Below are positions 1-6,350 of a stretch of DNA of 8,844 nucleotides, in pieces. This stretch comes from an uncultured Gemmatimonadota bacterium (GTDB lineage Bacteria > Gemmatimonadota > Gemmatimonadetes > Gemmatimonadales > GWC2-71-9): NCBI GenBank assembly GCA_913009915.1, contig CAJVYZ010000087.1:1-8844 (forward strand), written 5' to 3'. The notes beneath the pieces were generated by a model that ran no database searches, had not been told where the DNA came from, and was given only the letters and a program-made list of their open reading frames with translations. Position numbers and translations under genes: made by a program. Position 1 is the stretch's first letter; the number at the start of each line of letters is the position of its first letter.

Positions 1-84
1 AACACAATGAGCTAATGTATGAACCGTAAACATTTTGTTTATTTTTTTCTTCTTTTTTGTGTTGTGTTTTTTTTTTTTTTTTTT
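1..84. other. Non-genomic T-rich leader and poly-T before the adapter
   Basis: The first 63 bases are an AT- and T-rich low-complexity stretch, followed by a nearly pure T run (about 67-84) that abuts the P7 adapter. This is what the reverse complement of a read looks like when sequencing runs off the end of an adapter into poly-A and noise. Nothing here resembles the GC-rich insert. Any open frame that crosses it is an artefact. Confidence 0.93.
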
Positions 85-150
85 CAAGCAGAAGACGGCA
101 TACGAGATATATCAGTGTGACTGGAGTTCAGACGTGTGCTCTTCCGATCT
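85..150 (+). other. Illumina P7 / i7 index / Read-2 adapter (contaminant)
   Basis: Bases 85-108 match the P7 flow-cell sequence (starts CAAGCAGAAGACGG, ends ACGAGAT). Bases 109-116 (ATATCAGT) occupy the index position, and 117-150 match the TruSeq Read-2 primer, ending in GCTCTTCCGATCT. Read in reverse the index is ACTGATAT, which I recall as TruSeq index 25. The genomic insert begins at 151. Translated on the minus strand, this adapter adds the false tail KIGRAHV to the alpha-glucosidase frame. Confidence 0.98.
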
Positions 151-1645
151 TGAGCGCTACCAAGCGGTCTCCGGCCGGGTGGCGCCGCAAGAAGGCGAAG
201 CATCCCTCGGGTCCCGGGAACGTCTCATAGCTGCCCGACCGCAGGGCAGGGTCGGCACTTCGGTAGCCGAGGAGCGTGCGGTAGAGGTGCAGCATCGACC
301 GGGGGTCGTTGGCCTGGGCCGCGACGTTGCGAGATTCGGAATCTGAGGTCAGGGGGAGCCAGGGGTCGACCGTTGAGAATCCGGCGAAGGGACCCTCGTC
401 CCACTGCATCGGGGTTCTTCCCGGATCTCGACTACGCGCTGCGCCGAGGCGGAGGCCCTGAGGGTCGCGCAGCCGAGCTTGCGGTATCACCCCATTCTCC
501 ATCCCGAGCTCATCTCCCTGATAGAGCGTGGGTGTACCCCGTAACGTGAGGAGCAGCATCGCAGCTATCCGCGCCTGGGCCGTGCCCACTCGCGAGGCCA
601 GGCGGGGTGCGTCGTGGCTTCCGAGCACGTAGCTGGGCCACGCCCAGTCAGGAAGGGTGGCTTCGAGGGCTTCGACGGATGCCTGGATGGCAACCGCGTC
701 CCACGGCTGTTCCATGAGCCGAAAGTTGAAAGGCAGGTGGAGCTCGTCGTCTTCGCCGTAATAGCGCACCCAGCGTTCGAGGGTGTATCCGAGTTCGCCG
801 ATCGCGCAGACGTCGTCGTACTCGTCAAGAACCGACCGCATCCGACGCAGCACCTCGTGAACATCGTCCTGATCCTCGTTGTGGACGTGATGCTGGCGCC
901 CATAGATGTCGTTGACGGGAAGATCGTTCGCCGCCGCCGGGTTCGCGGGATTGTCCCGGAGCGCGGCGTCCTTGAGGAGCCAGCCGATCACGTCCATGCG
1001 GAACCCGTCGACGCCTCTGTCGAGCCAGAACCGCAGCACATCGAACATCGCCTCCTCGACCCGCGGGTTGCGCCAGTTCAACTCTGGCTGTTCGGGAAGG
1101 AACTGGTGCAGGAAGTACTGGCCGGTGGCCGGGTCCAGCGTCCAGGTCGGGCCCCCGAACGGGCTGCCCCAGTTGTTGGGGAGAGATCCATCTGGCTTTG
1201 GGTCCCGCCAGATGTACCAGTCCCGCTTGGCGTTGCTCCGGCCGCCGGCTGAGTCGACGAACCACCGATGTTGATCCGACGTGTGGTTGGGCACATAGTC
1301 GATGACGACTCGGATCTTGCGACGATGAGCTGCGTCGACCAGTCGGTCGAAGGTTGCCAGATCACCGAAGATCGGGTCCACATCGCAGTAGTCGGCCACG
1401 TCGTATCCGAAATCGGCCATGGGAGATGGGTAGAAGGGACTGATCCAGATCGCGTCGATACCGAGCGATTCTCCTCCAGCGCCGGCCAGGTAGTCGAGCC
1501 GATCGATGATGCCGGCCAGGTCGCCGGTCCCATCGCCGTCGCCGTCCTGGAAGCTCCTCGGGTAGATCTGGTAGATCACGGCCGTCTGCCACCACGGCTG
1601 ATGGTGCGCCGACGGGGTGGATTCGGCGATGTCTGGTTGGTTCAC
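151..1645 (-). CDS. GH13 alpha-glucosidase, C-terminus cut by contig end
   Basis: A cytoplasmic alpha-glucosidase (GH13 retaining hydrolase) expected to cleave the oligosaccharide brought in by the adjacent ABC importer. There is no signal peptide. The N-terminus has the family signature WWQTAVIYQIYPRSF (residues 18-32). Region I is DYVPNHTSD (116-124). Region II is GFRMDV, with Arg216 and nucleophile Asp218. Region III is IGEL, with acid/base Glu284. Region IV is GSHD, with Asp345; most relatives have Asn where this has Ser343. Val219 directly follows the nucleophile, a residue type linked in characterised oligo-1,6-glucosidases to tolerance of alpha-1,6 bonds. The GTG start at 1645 overlaps the upstream TGA (GTGA), and the first in-frame ATG comes only after the conserved N-terminus. 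The 498 residues present lack perhaps 30-60 residues of the C-terminal domain, which were lost to the adapter. The fold and class are secure; the exact substrate is inferred. Confidence 0.93.
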
Positions 1646-2301
1646 TTCGCCCCTGCTCCGGCCATTTCTGCTGATCCACCGACGGCCTCGAGCTCGGCGT
1701 CCACCGCCAGCAAGGTGAGAAGCGCCACCCAGGTCATGGCTGCCGCTGCCAAGGGCAAGGTGAGCAGGAGCGCGCCCGCGAAGGTCAGCACGCAGAGTAT
1801 CCCGACGCCAAATCCGCGGGCGGGACGCCGCACGACGAACAAGGCGCTGTTGCGCAATGTGGTCCCCAGCCTGGGTTTTCTGGCCGCAAGCCAAAACGGC
1901 CAGTAGAAGAGGTTGACGATCAACCAGCCCAATCCGACCACCCCCCAGGTGACCCTGACCAGTGCCCAGAGCAAGCCGGCTTCGCTCTGATACGCCCAAA
2001 AATTGCCGATGACGACGGTGGCGACCGCCAGATTGAGTCCTCCCCACAGCAATGCCGGAAACGCCACCGAGCGCAACGCACGCCGGGCATCGCGCAACCC
2101 GATGACTTCGTCGTCGACCACCCTCCTGGCAAGGGCGTAGACGACTGCCGTCGCGATAGGTGCTGTGACTACTGGCAGTTGAAAGAGGAACCAGGCGATA
2201 TTGAGTAGCAGGAGTGACCCGAATTCGCCCCACCACAGCCGAAGGGAACGCCGTGATAGACCAGCAACGCCACTGACGCCCGGCGCGCGTCTAACCGTCA
2301 T
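1642..2301 (-). CDS. DUF624 (YesL-like) membrane protein
   Basis: A 219-residue integral membrane protein resembling the DUF624/YesL family, whose members often sit in carbohydrate ABC-transporter operons and have no firmly established function. Hydrophobic segments lie around residues 26-57, 78-103, 108-139 and 163-200, giving roughly five or six helices. Arg/Lys-rich loops (58-77 and 141-162) would be cytoplasmic. A WWGEFGSLLLLN stretch near the N-terminus is typical of the family. The ATG start shares ATGA with the stop of the upstream permease, with an AGGA eight bases before it. The stop likewise overlaps the GTG of the alpha-glucosidase, so the gene is translationally coupled on both sides. 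A role in membrane assembly or modulation of the importer is a guess from context. Confidence 0.85.
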   Translation of the reverse strand: MTVRRAPGVSGVAGLSRRSLRLWWGEFGSLLLLNIAWFLFQLPVVTAPIATAVVYALARRVVDDEVIGLRDARRALRSVAFPALLWGGLNLAVATVVIGNFWAYQSEAGLLWALVRVTWGVVGLGWLIVNLFYWPFWLAARKPRLGTTLRNSALFVVRRPARGFGVGILCVLTFAGALLLTLPLAAAAMTWVALLTLLAVDAELEAVGGSAEMAGAGAK

Positions 2302-3587
2302 CCCTTCAGTCCTGCGTAACTCACACCCTCGATGTAGTAGCGGCTAAACGCGAAGAACATTGTCAGGGGAACGATTGCGTTGACCATCGCCCCGACGAGG
2401 GTGATGTTCCAGGCGGCCGTGTATTGCTGCTGGAATACGCTCAGTGCAACGTTCAACACCCACATGTCAGGGGTGTTGAGATAGAGCAGAGGAGTGAGGA
2501 AATCGTTCCACATCCCTTGGAACTGGAGGATGAACAGTGTCAACAGAGCCGGTTTGGCCAGGGGAAGCACGATCGTGTTGAAGATCTGGAAGAAGGAGGC
2601 GCCATCGATGAAGGCCGACTCCTCCAGCTCTCGTGGGATGGCCTTGAAGAACTGGGTGAGCAAGAAAATACCGAAGGCATTGACCAACGATGGGATGACC
2701 AGACTGTAAGCCGTGTTCACCCACTGCATCTTGGCGATGACGATGAACGCCGGGATCAGCGTCACCGCGCCGGGAATCATCATCGAGGCGAGCATGAATG
2801 CGAAGATGAAGTTGCGGCCGGGGAAGCGGAGGCGGGCGAACGCATAGGCGGCCATCGCGCTGAAGAGCACCATGATGAACGCCCGCACCGTCGAGAGCAG
2901 CGCCGTGTTGTAGAGCCATCGGCTGAACCGTCCACCTCCGGCGATCACCGCGAAGACCTCGAACAACACCGTCGTCAAGCCACCGAGAAGCAACGCCGCC
3001 ACCATGGCGAGGAGCACCCGACCCCAATCGGGCTCGGACATGGCCAGGACTCCGACGCCGATCAGAGCGATGACGAAAAAGGCGGCGCCGACTGTGAGTT
3101 GGAGAAGCCGACCGTCGAAGCCGAGCCCGACGTACCAGGCGGCCATGGCGCCGACGAGGAATGCCAACCCGATGGCGGCCGGAAGCCCGATCCGTCGCGG
3201 GACTCCTCGCCCCTTCGTTTCGCTCGACATGCCTCCAAGCAGAAACGCACCGAAGAAGACCAGCATGCCCGCCATGAGGCCGAGAGATGTCGCTCCTTCG
3301 GGTCGGGGCCGGCCGCCGAAGTCGGTGCTGAACAGCTTTGGCCAATTCTCGAACAGCCACTCGGCCGGCAGGAAGGAGGGTGGCCAGGCGATGATCTCGG
3401 CGTCCGATTTGAACGTCCCAAGGAACGCGAGGATGAATGGCGTGAAAAGGACAAGGCCGATGGCGGTGAGCAGCAGGTAGAGCAGCGGTCGGCGGACCAG
3501 CCGGACGACTCTCGCGGTCCACTGCCTGTCTTTCGGCGCGGGTATGCCAGGGCCCATCTCGGTGGTGTTTGTTTCAGAGACTGGCAC
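2298..3587 (-). CDS. MalG-like sugar ABC permease with a four-helix insertion
   Basis: The second inner-membrane permease of the carbohydrate importer (binding-protein-dependent transport, MalG/UgpE type). Helix 1 is at about residues 36-58. The conserved core follows at about 225-420 and includes AAYAFARLRFPGR (246-258). The EAA loop EESAFIDGASFFQIF...LP (322-342), which docks the ATPase, is intact, and the C-terminus is GVSYAGLKG. Family members are usually about 270-310 residues, but this one has 429. The excess lies between helix 1 and the core (about residues 91-220) and contains four further hydrophobic segments at about 99-120, 133-157, 161-183 and 189-217. The GTG start at 3587 shares one base with the upstream TAG (TAGTG) and has GGAG eight bases ahead. 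The next ATG, ten codons in, lacks a good site. The frame is uninterrupted. Substrate is inferred from the neighbours. Confidence 0.92.
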   Translation of the reverse strand: MPVSETNTTEMGPGIPAPKDRQWTARVVRLVRRPLLYLLLTAIGLVLFTPFILAFLGTFKSDAEIIAWPPSFLPAEWLFENWPKLFSTDFGGRPRPEGATSLGLMAGMLVFFGAFLLGGMSSETKGRGVPRRIGLPAAIGLAFLVGAMAAWYVGLGFDGRLLQLTVGAAFFVIALIGVGVLAMSEPDWGRVLLAMVAALLLGGLTTVLFEVFAVIAGGGRFSRWLYNTALLSTVRAFIMVLFSAMAAYAFARLRFPGRNFIFAFMLASMMIPGAVTLIPAFIVIAKMQWVNTAYSLVIPSLVNAFGIFLLTQFFKAIPRELEESAFIDGASFFQIFNTIVLPLAKPALLTLFILQFQGMWNDFLTPLLYLNTPDMWVLNVALSVFQQQYTAAWNITLVGAMVNAIVPLTMFFAFSRYYIEGVSYAGLKG

Positions 3588-4627
3588 TAGTACATCTCCG
3601 TTCCGGTCTCGATGAAGCGACGCTGAATGAGCGTGAACACGAAGATGATCGCCGCCAACACGAAGGCCATGGCGCTCGCGAAACCCATGCGCGGTGGGCC
3701 CAGGACGCCGAGAGCCTCGATGAAGATGAGGTACACGGGAGTCAAGGTCGTGTCGAGCGGACCACCGGCAGTCAGGATCTTCACCTGGTCGAAGATCTGC
3801 CACGTTCCGATCGTGCCCAGCACGACGATCAGGAAGATGACCGGCCGCAGCATGGGGATCGTGATCATGCGGAACCGCTGCCATCGCGAGGCTCCGTCGA
3901 TCGAGGCCGCCTCGTGCAGGCCGGGTGGGACGTCCTGGAGGGCCGCCAGGAAGATGATCATGAAGGTTGGGGCCGTCGTGAATATGTTCTGGAACATGAT
4001 GGCCATCCAAGTCACGCTCGGTCCCTGGAAGAACCAGTGCACGTTGGAGATGTCACCGCCGAACGCGGCCGCGATACCCTCGAAGAGGCCCGTCGGGTTG
4101 TTGAGCCACTGAATGGGTTCCCAGGTGGCGCCCCCCAGGGCCCACAGCTTCGTGAAGAACAAATTGATGTACCCGGTCTTCAGGTACATCCAGAAGAAGA
4201 TCATCGTGATCACGACCGACGACGTGACACTTGGGGCGTAGAAGACGGTCCGGAAGAAGCTGCTTCCCCGGATCTTGGCGTTGAGGAGGACGGCCAGGCC
4301 AAGGGCCAACGCCGTTTGAGCGGGGACGACGATGACTACGTACCAGAAGACGTTGCCGAGCGACCGCAGGAATTTGGCATCGCCGAATGCCTTGGCGTAG
4401 TTGTCGAGTCCGGTCCATTCGGGGGCTTGAAACAGGTTGAACTTGGTGAAGCTCACGTAGATGGCGAAAGCGATCACCCCGATCGTGAACACGAGGGTGA
4501 TCAGCAGATACGGCGCGATGAAGAAGTAGCCGGTCAACGCCTCGGTTCGTGCCCGACGGTCGCGCAGCATTCGTCGCCACTGCCCAGGTTGGCGTCGAGT
4601 CGCCGAAGTCCGGGTCGTGTCCGTCAT
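3587..4627 (-). CDS. MalF-like sugar ABC permease
   Basis: The first inner-membrane permease of the importer (MalF/UgpA type), pairing with the downstream MalG-like subunit. The cytoplasmic N-terminus is Arg-rich (residues 5-28). Helix 1 is at about 33-58 (ending SFTKFN), followed by TGLDNY, typical of the family. The transport core spans about 91-335 and carries the EAA motif EAASIDGASRWQRF...IP (239-258), which contacts the ATPase. At 346 residues it is longer than most relatives (about 290-310). The extra length lies in the loop at about 151-205, between two core helices, predicted outside the cell. The ATG at 4627 has GGAG eight bases upstream. The TAG stop overlaps the GTG of the next gene. 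No ATPase gene is present in the window, so a shared ATPase elsewhere is expected. Confidence 0.94.
   Translation of the reverse strand: MTDTTRTSATRRQPGQWRRMLRDRRARTEALTGYFFIAPYLLITLVFTIGVIAFAIYVSFTKFNLFQAPEWTGLDNYAKAFGDAKFLRSLGNVFWYVVIVVPAQTALALGLAVLLNAKIRGSSFFRTVFYAPSVTSSVVITMIFFWMYLKTGYINLFFTKLWALGGATWEPIQWLNNPTGLFEGIAAAFGGDISNVHWFFQGPSVTWMAIMFQNIFTTAPTFMIIFLAALQDVPPGLHEAASIDGASRWQRFRMITIPMLRPVIFLIVVLGTIGTWQIFDQVKILTAGGPLDTTLTPVYLIFIEALGVLGPPRMGFASAMAFVLAAIIFVFTLIQRRFIETGTEMY
3596..3599 (-). promoter_or_regulatory. Shine-Dalgarno GGAG that decides the GTG start of the MalG-like gene
   Basis: GGAG lies within the last codons of the MalF-like gene, exactly eight bases before the GTG at 3587. 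The same GGAG-N8 arrangement precedes the MalF-like start (4636-4639) and the lacI start (7433-7436). This supports GTG over the ATG ten codons further in, and over the much longer upstream open frame. Confidence 0.75.
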
Positions 4628-4642
4628 AGCCTTTTCTCCGTA

Positions 4643-4661
4643 GGCCTGGCGGGGCCAGGCC
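4643..4661 (-). promoter_or_regulatory. Perfect 8-bp hairpin just before the MalF-like ribosome-binding site
   Basis: GGCCTGGC (4643-4650) and GCCAGGCC (4654-4661) are perfect complements around a three-base loop. The structure ends a few bases before the GGAG (4636-4639) of the MalF-like gene. It shares bases 4655-4660 with the outer stem of the larger hairpin at 4655-4701, so the two cannot form fully together. It could affect ribosome access to the permease mRNA. Confidence 0.6.
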
Positions 4662-4701
4662 GTGGTCCCTCACCGCGAAGGGTGAGGGACCATATGCCTG
4701 G
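4655..4701 (-). promoter_or_regulatory. Strong intergenic hairpin between binding protein and permeases
   Basis: A perfect 12-bp stem, TGGTCCCTCACC (4663-4674) with GGTGAGGGACCA (4681-4692), closes a six-base loop. It is extended by an outer CCAGGC/GCCTGG stem (4655-4660 with 4696-4701) across a small internal loop. It lies 31 bases after the binding-protein stop. No T-run follows on the transcribed strand, so a complete intrinsic terminator is unlikely. The position matches hairpins that protect the 3' end of binding-protein mRNA (as between malE and malF in E. coli) and raise its dose over the permeases. Confidence 0.7.
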
Positions 4702-4731
4702 GTGTCCGGGGGAGGAAGGATTCACCCGGGG

Positions 4732-6102
4732 TCAGCCTCCGGCCTCGTCGAGCGCCGTCTGTGCCTCCGCTTGAGCCTGGGCGAAGGCCTCATCGACGGT
4801 CTGGTCGTCGAGATAGATGCGAGCCAGCGCCTGGTTGACGGCCTCATTGACGCGTCCCGTGTTCGGGCCCCAGTAGTTGACCTTCGACAGGGCCCATGTT
4901 CCGCCGATCGCGATGGCGGCGTCGTTCTCGTTGACGACGAGGTCGATCTGCTCTGGATGGGTGCTGTACGCGAATCCGGTGGCGACGATTTCGCCCTGGT
5001 TGGCCGCGCCGGTCACGTAGACCGTGAACGCGGTGGCTGCCAGAGGATACTTCGTTGCGGCGTTCACGCCGATCCCGTTCGTGAAGATGATGTCGGCCTG
5101 GCCAACGGGGCCGGTCGGCAGGGGCACTGCCTTCCATTCCACATCCGGGAAGTCATTCTGCAGGAAGTTGACCATCCACCCACCTTCATAGGTGAGTCCA
5201 ACGAGTTCCTTGCCGATTGCCTCGCCACACCATCCGGCGCCGACGCCTGCGGCTTCCACGAGGGCACCGCTGTTCATCATCTCGAGGATGAACGTCGCCG
5301 CCGCCTTCACCTCAGGCGTGTCGAGGGTTGCCGTCTTGAAGTCGTCACTCGTGAACGAGCCCCCGTTGCCGAACGCCCAGGGTGCGAACCGTGCCCAGTC
5401 GGCGTTCTGGCAGAAGCCGGCGAATTCGGTGTTGTCGGCGATCGTCTGGGATGCCGCGGCTAGGTCGTCCCATGTCCAGTCCGCCGTCGGCTCGTCGATG
5501 CCGGCCGCCGCGAAAGCTGCCGGCAGGTACACGAGTCCGAGTGTGCCCCAGTCTTTCGGCAGGGCGTAGGTGGCTCCGTCCTGAGTGAAGATCGTCAGCA
5601 ACGTGGGGATGAAATCATCCCTGGAGGTGCCGGCGGCGGCCATCGCGTCGTCCAACGCGAGCAACTGTCCCGTGGGACCGAATGCCGTCATCAGCTGATC
5701 GTCGACGTAGAACGCGTCAGGTGCTGTGCCGCCGGCCATCGACGCCTTCAGCTTCACCTGAAAGTCGGCAGGGATTGGCTGGTAGTCGACCGTGACCGCC
5801 GGACATATTTCGTTGAATCGTGTGATCGAGTCGCGATATATCTGCTGCTCGGTCTCGTCACCCCAGCCGGAGAACACAATGAGCGCGTCCTCTTCTACCT
5901 CGGTGAAGCAGCCCGCCTCGGGCGGGAGCGTCGTTGGAGGGGTCGTGTCACCGGCAGTCGTCGCGGTGGCGGCGTCGGCGGATGTCGTTGCCGTCTCCGC
6001 GTTGCCATTGCCCCCACATGCGGCCGCCACGAGGGCCATGACTGCAAGAAGCAGCGGCCAGCGTACGCGTTTCGTCATCCGGGTTCCTCTTTCTCTTGTC
6101 AT
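4732..6102 (-). CDS. Extracellular sugar-binding lipoprotein (ABC importer, MalE/family 1 type)
   Basis: The substrate-capture subunit of the importer, expected to be lipid-anchored on the outer face of the membrane. The basic N-region MTKRVR and a hydrophobic core lead to LVAAAC, with lipidated Cys29; Ala at -3 makes the lipobox relaxed but acceptable. A Thr/Ala/Pro-rich linker (residues 30-64) tethers the domain. The binding fold follows, starting at DALIVFSGWGDE (72-83). Trp80, Trp185, Trp309 and Trp411 are candidates for sugar stacking. Four further cysteines (65, 100, 231, 292) may form disulfides. There are two in-frame starts with nearly identical upstream sites: 6102 (AAGGAG, 7-base spacing) and 6078 (AGAGG, 7 bases). 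The 6078 start gives the more usual signal peptide; 6102 has the stronger site and is reported here. The ligand is inferred from the neighbouring alpha-glucosidase. Confidence 0.93.
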   Translation of the reverse strand: MTRERGTRMTKRVRWPLLLAVMALVAAACGGNGNAETATTSADAATATTAGDTTPPTTLPPEAGCFTEVEEDALIVFSGWGDETEQQIYRDSITRFNEICPAVTVDYQPIPADFQVKLKASMAGGTAPDAFYVDDQLMTAFGPTGQLLALDDAMAAAGTSRDDFIPTLLTIFTQDGATYALPKDWGTLGLVYLPAAFAAAGIDEPTADWTWDDLAAASQTIADNTEFAGFCQNADWARFAPWAFGNGGSFTSDDFKTATLDTPEVKAAATFILEMMNSGALVEAAGVGAGWCGEAIGKELVGLTYEGGWMVNFLQNDFPDVEWKAVPLPTGPVGQADIIFTNGIGVNAATKYPLAATAFTVYVTGAANQGEIVATGFAYSTHPEQIDLVVNENDAAIAIGGTWALSKVNYWGPNTGRVNEAVNQALARIYLDDQTVDEAFAQAQAEAQTALDEAGG

Positions 6103-6121
6103 CCGGGTTCTCCTTTTCTCG
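6074..6121 (-). repeat. Tandem 24-bp duplication of a ribosome-binding site and start codon
   Basis: GTCATCCGGGTTC occurs at 6074-6086 and again at 6098-6110, each followed by a C/T-rich tract. On the coding strand each copy therefore reads purine-rich Shine-Dalgarno, AACCCGG, ATGAC. The 24-bp period keeps the two ATGs in frame. This suggests an in-frame duplication that added MTRERGTR to the front of the lipoprotein. Confidence 0.8.
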
Positions 6122-6350
6122 GTCGTCGGGGAACCGACCCAGCCTCATGCGCGTTCGAGTTGTTTCGCTCGCGGATGAGCAGGGCGTTGAGTTCCCCTTC
6201 GCGGGTGACCGAGGTAACTGTTGCCTCGCGGGGTCGGCACCGCTGCTAATTTGCGGTCCGGTCCGCGAGCGCGGCAGCGCTCTCGGCCGTCGGCGGAGTC
6301 GTCCACTCCTGCTACTTACACGGCGTGGACGGCTCCGTTGAACTTGGCTG
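6103..6350 (-). promoter_or_regulatory. Intergenic leader between lacI and the transporter operon
   Basis: This 248-base gap should hold the operon promoter, but I see no convincing -35/-10 pair. It holds several dyads. A 19-bp near-palindrome (6210-6228) is the best operator candidate. A 6-bp hairpin, GAGCGC/GCGCTC, lies at 6267-6282. An imperfect stem with 10 of 11 pairs (6296-6306 with 6325-6335) lies 15 bases past the lacI stop. No T-run follows any of them. No second copy of the CGCAA-N4-TTGCG operator is present, although TTGCGG (6251-6256) resembles one half. Confidence 0.45.
6210..6228. promoter_or_regulatory. Candidate operator: 19-bp near-palindrome upstream of the binding-protein gene
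   Basis: CGAGGTAACTGTTGCCTCG pairs at 8 of 9 positions around a central T. It lies about 108-126 bases before the 6102 start, on the operon's upstream side. It is odd-centred and lacks the central CG seen in the lacI-proximal site, so it may bind a different regulator or act as an RNA hairpin. Confidence 0.4.

Noticed and set aside
67..84. T-run as the tail of a transcription terminator
   Set aside because: It lies outside the adapter, has no stem before it, and is explained by read-through into poly-A.
35..346. Plus-strand open frame across the left end
   Set aside because: It translates poly-T and the Illumina adapter, then the antisense of the alpha-glucosidase.
1850..1857. TTGCGCAA palindrome as a second LacI operator
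   Set aside because: It lies inside the DUF624 coding sequence, has a different arm arrangement, and is far from any promoter.
1646..2236. N-terminal extension of the alpha-glucosidase frame
   Set aside because: It overlaps the DUF624 gene in another frame and has no GH13 sequence. The GTG at 1645 with the GTGA overlap fits the known N-terminus.
2424..3590. Long plus-strand open frame (388 codons) opposite the MalG-like gene
   Set aside because: It is highly charged, low-complexity sequence with no family pattern. It is antisense to a well-supported permease and is typical of stop-poor GC-rich complements.
3588..4010. N-terminal extension of the MalG-like frame
   Set aside because: It lies within the MalF-like gene in another frame and is His/Arg/Pro-rich. 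The GTG at 3587 has a proper ribosome-binding site.
4655..4701. Rho-independent terminator
   Set aside because: The stem is strong, but no T-run follows on the transcribed strand and the permease genes continue directly after it.
3569..4774. Long plus-strand open frame (401 codons) opposite the MalF-like gene
   Set aside because: It has the same character: Asp/Glu/His/Arg-rich, antisense to the permease, crossing an intergenic hairpin, with no recognisable domain.
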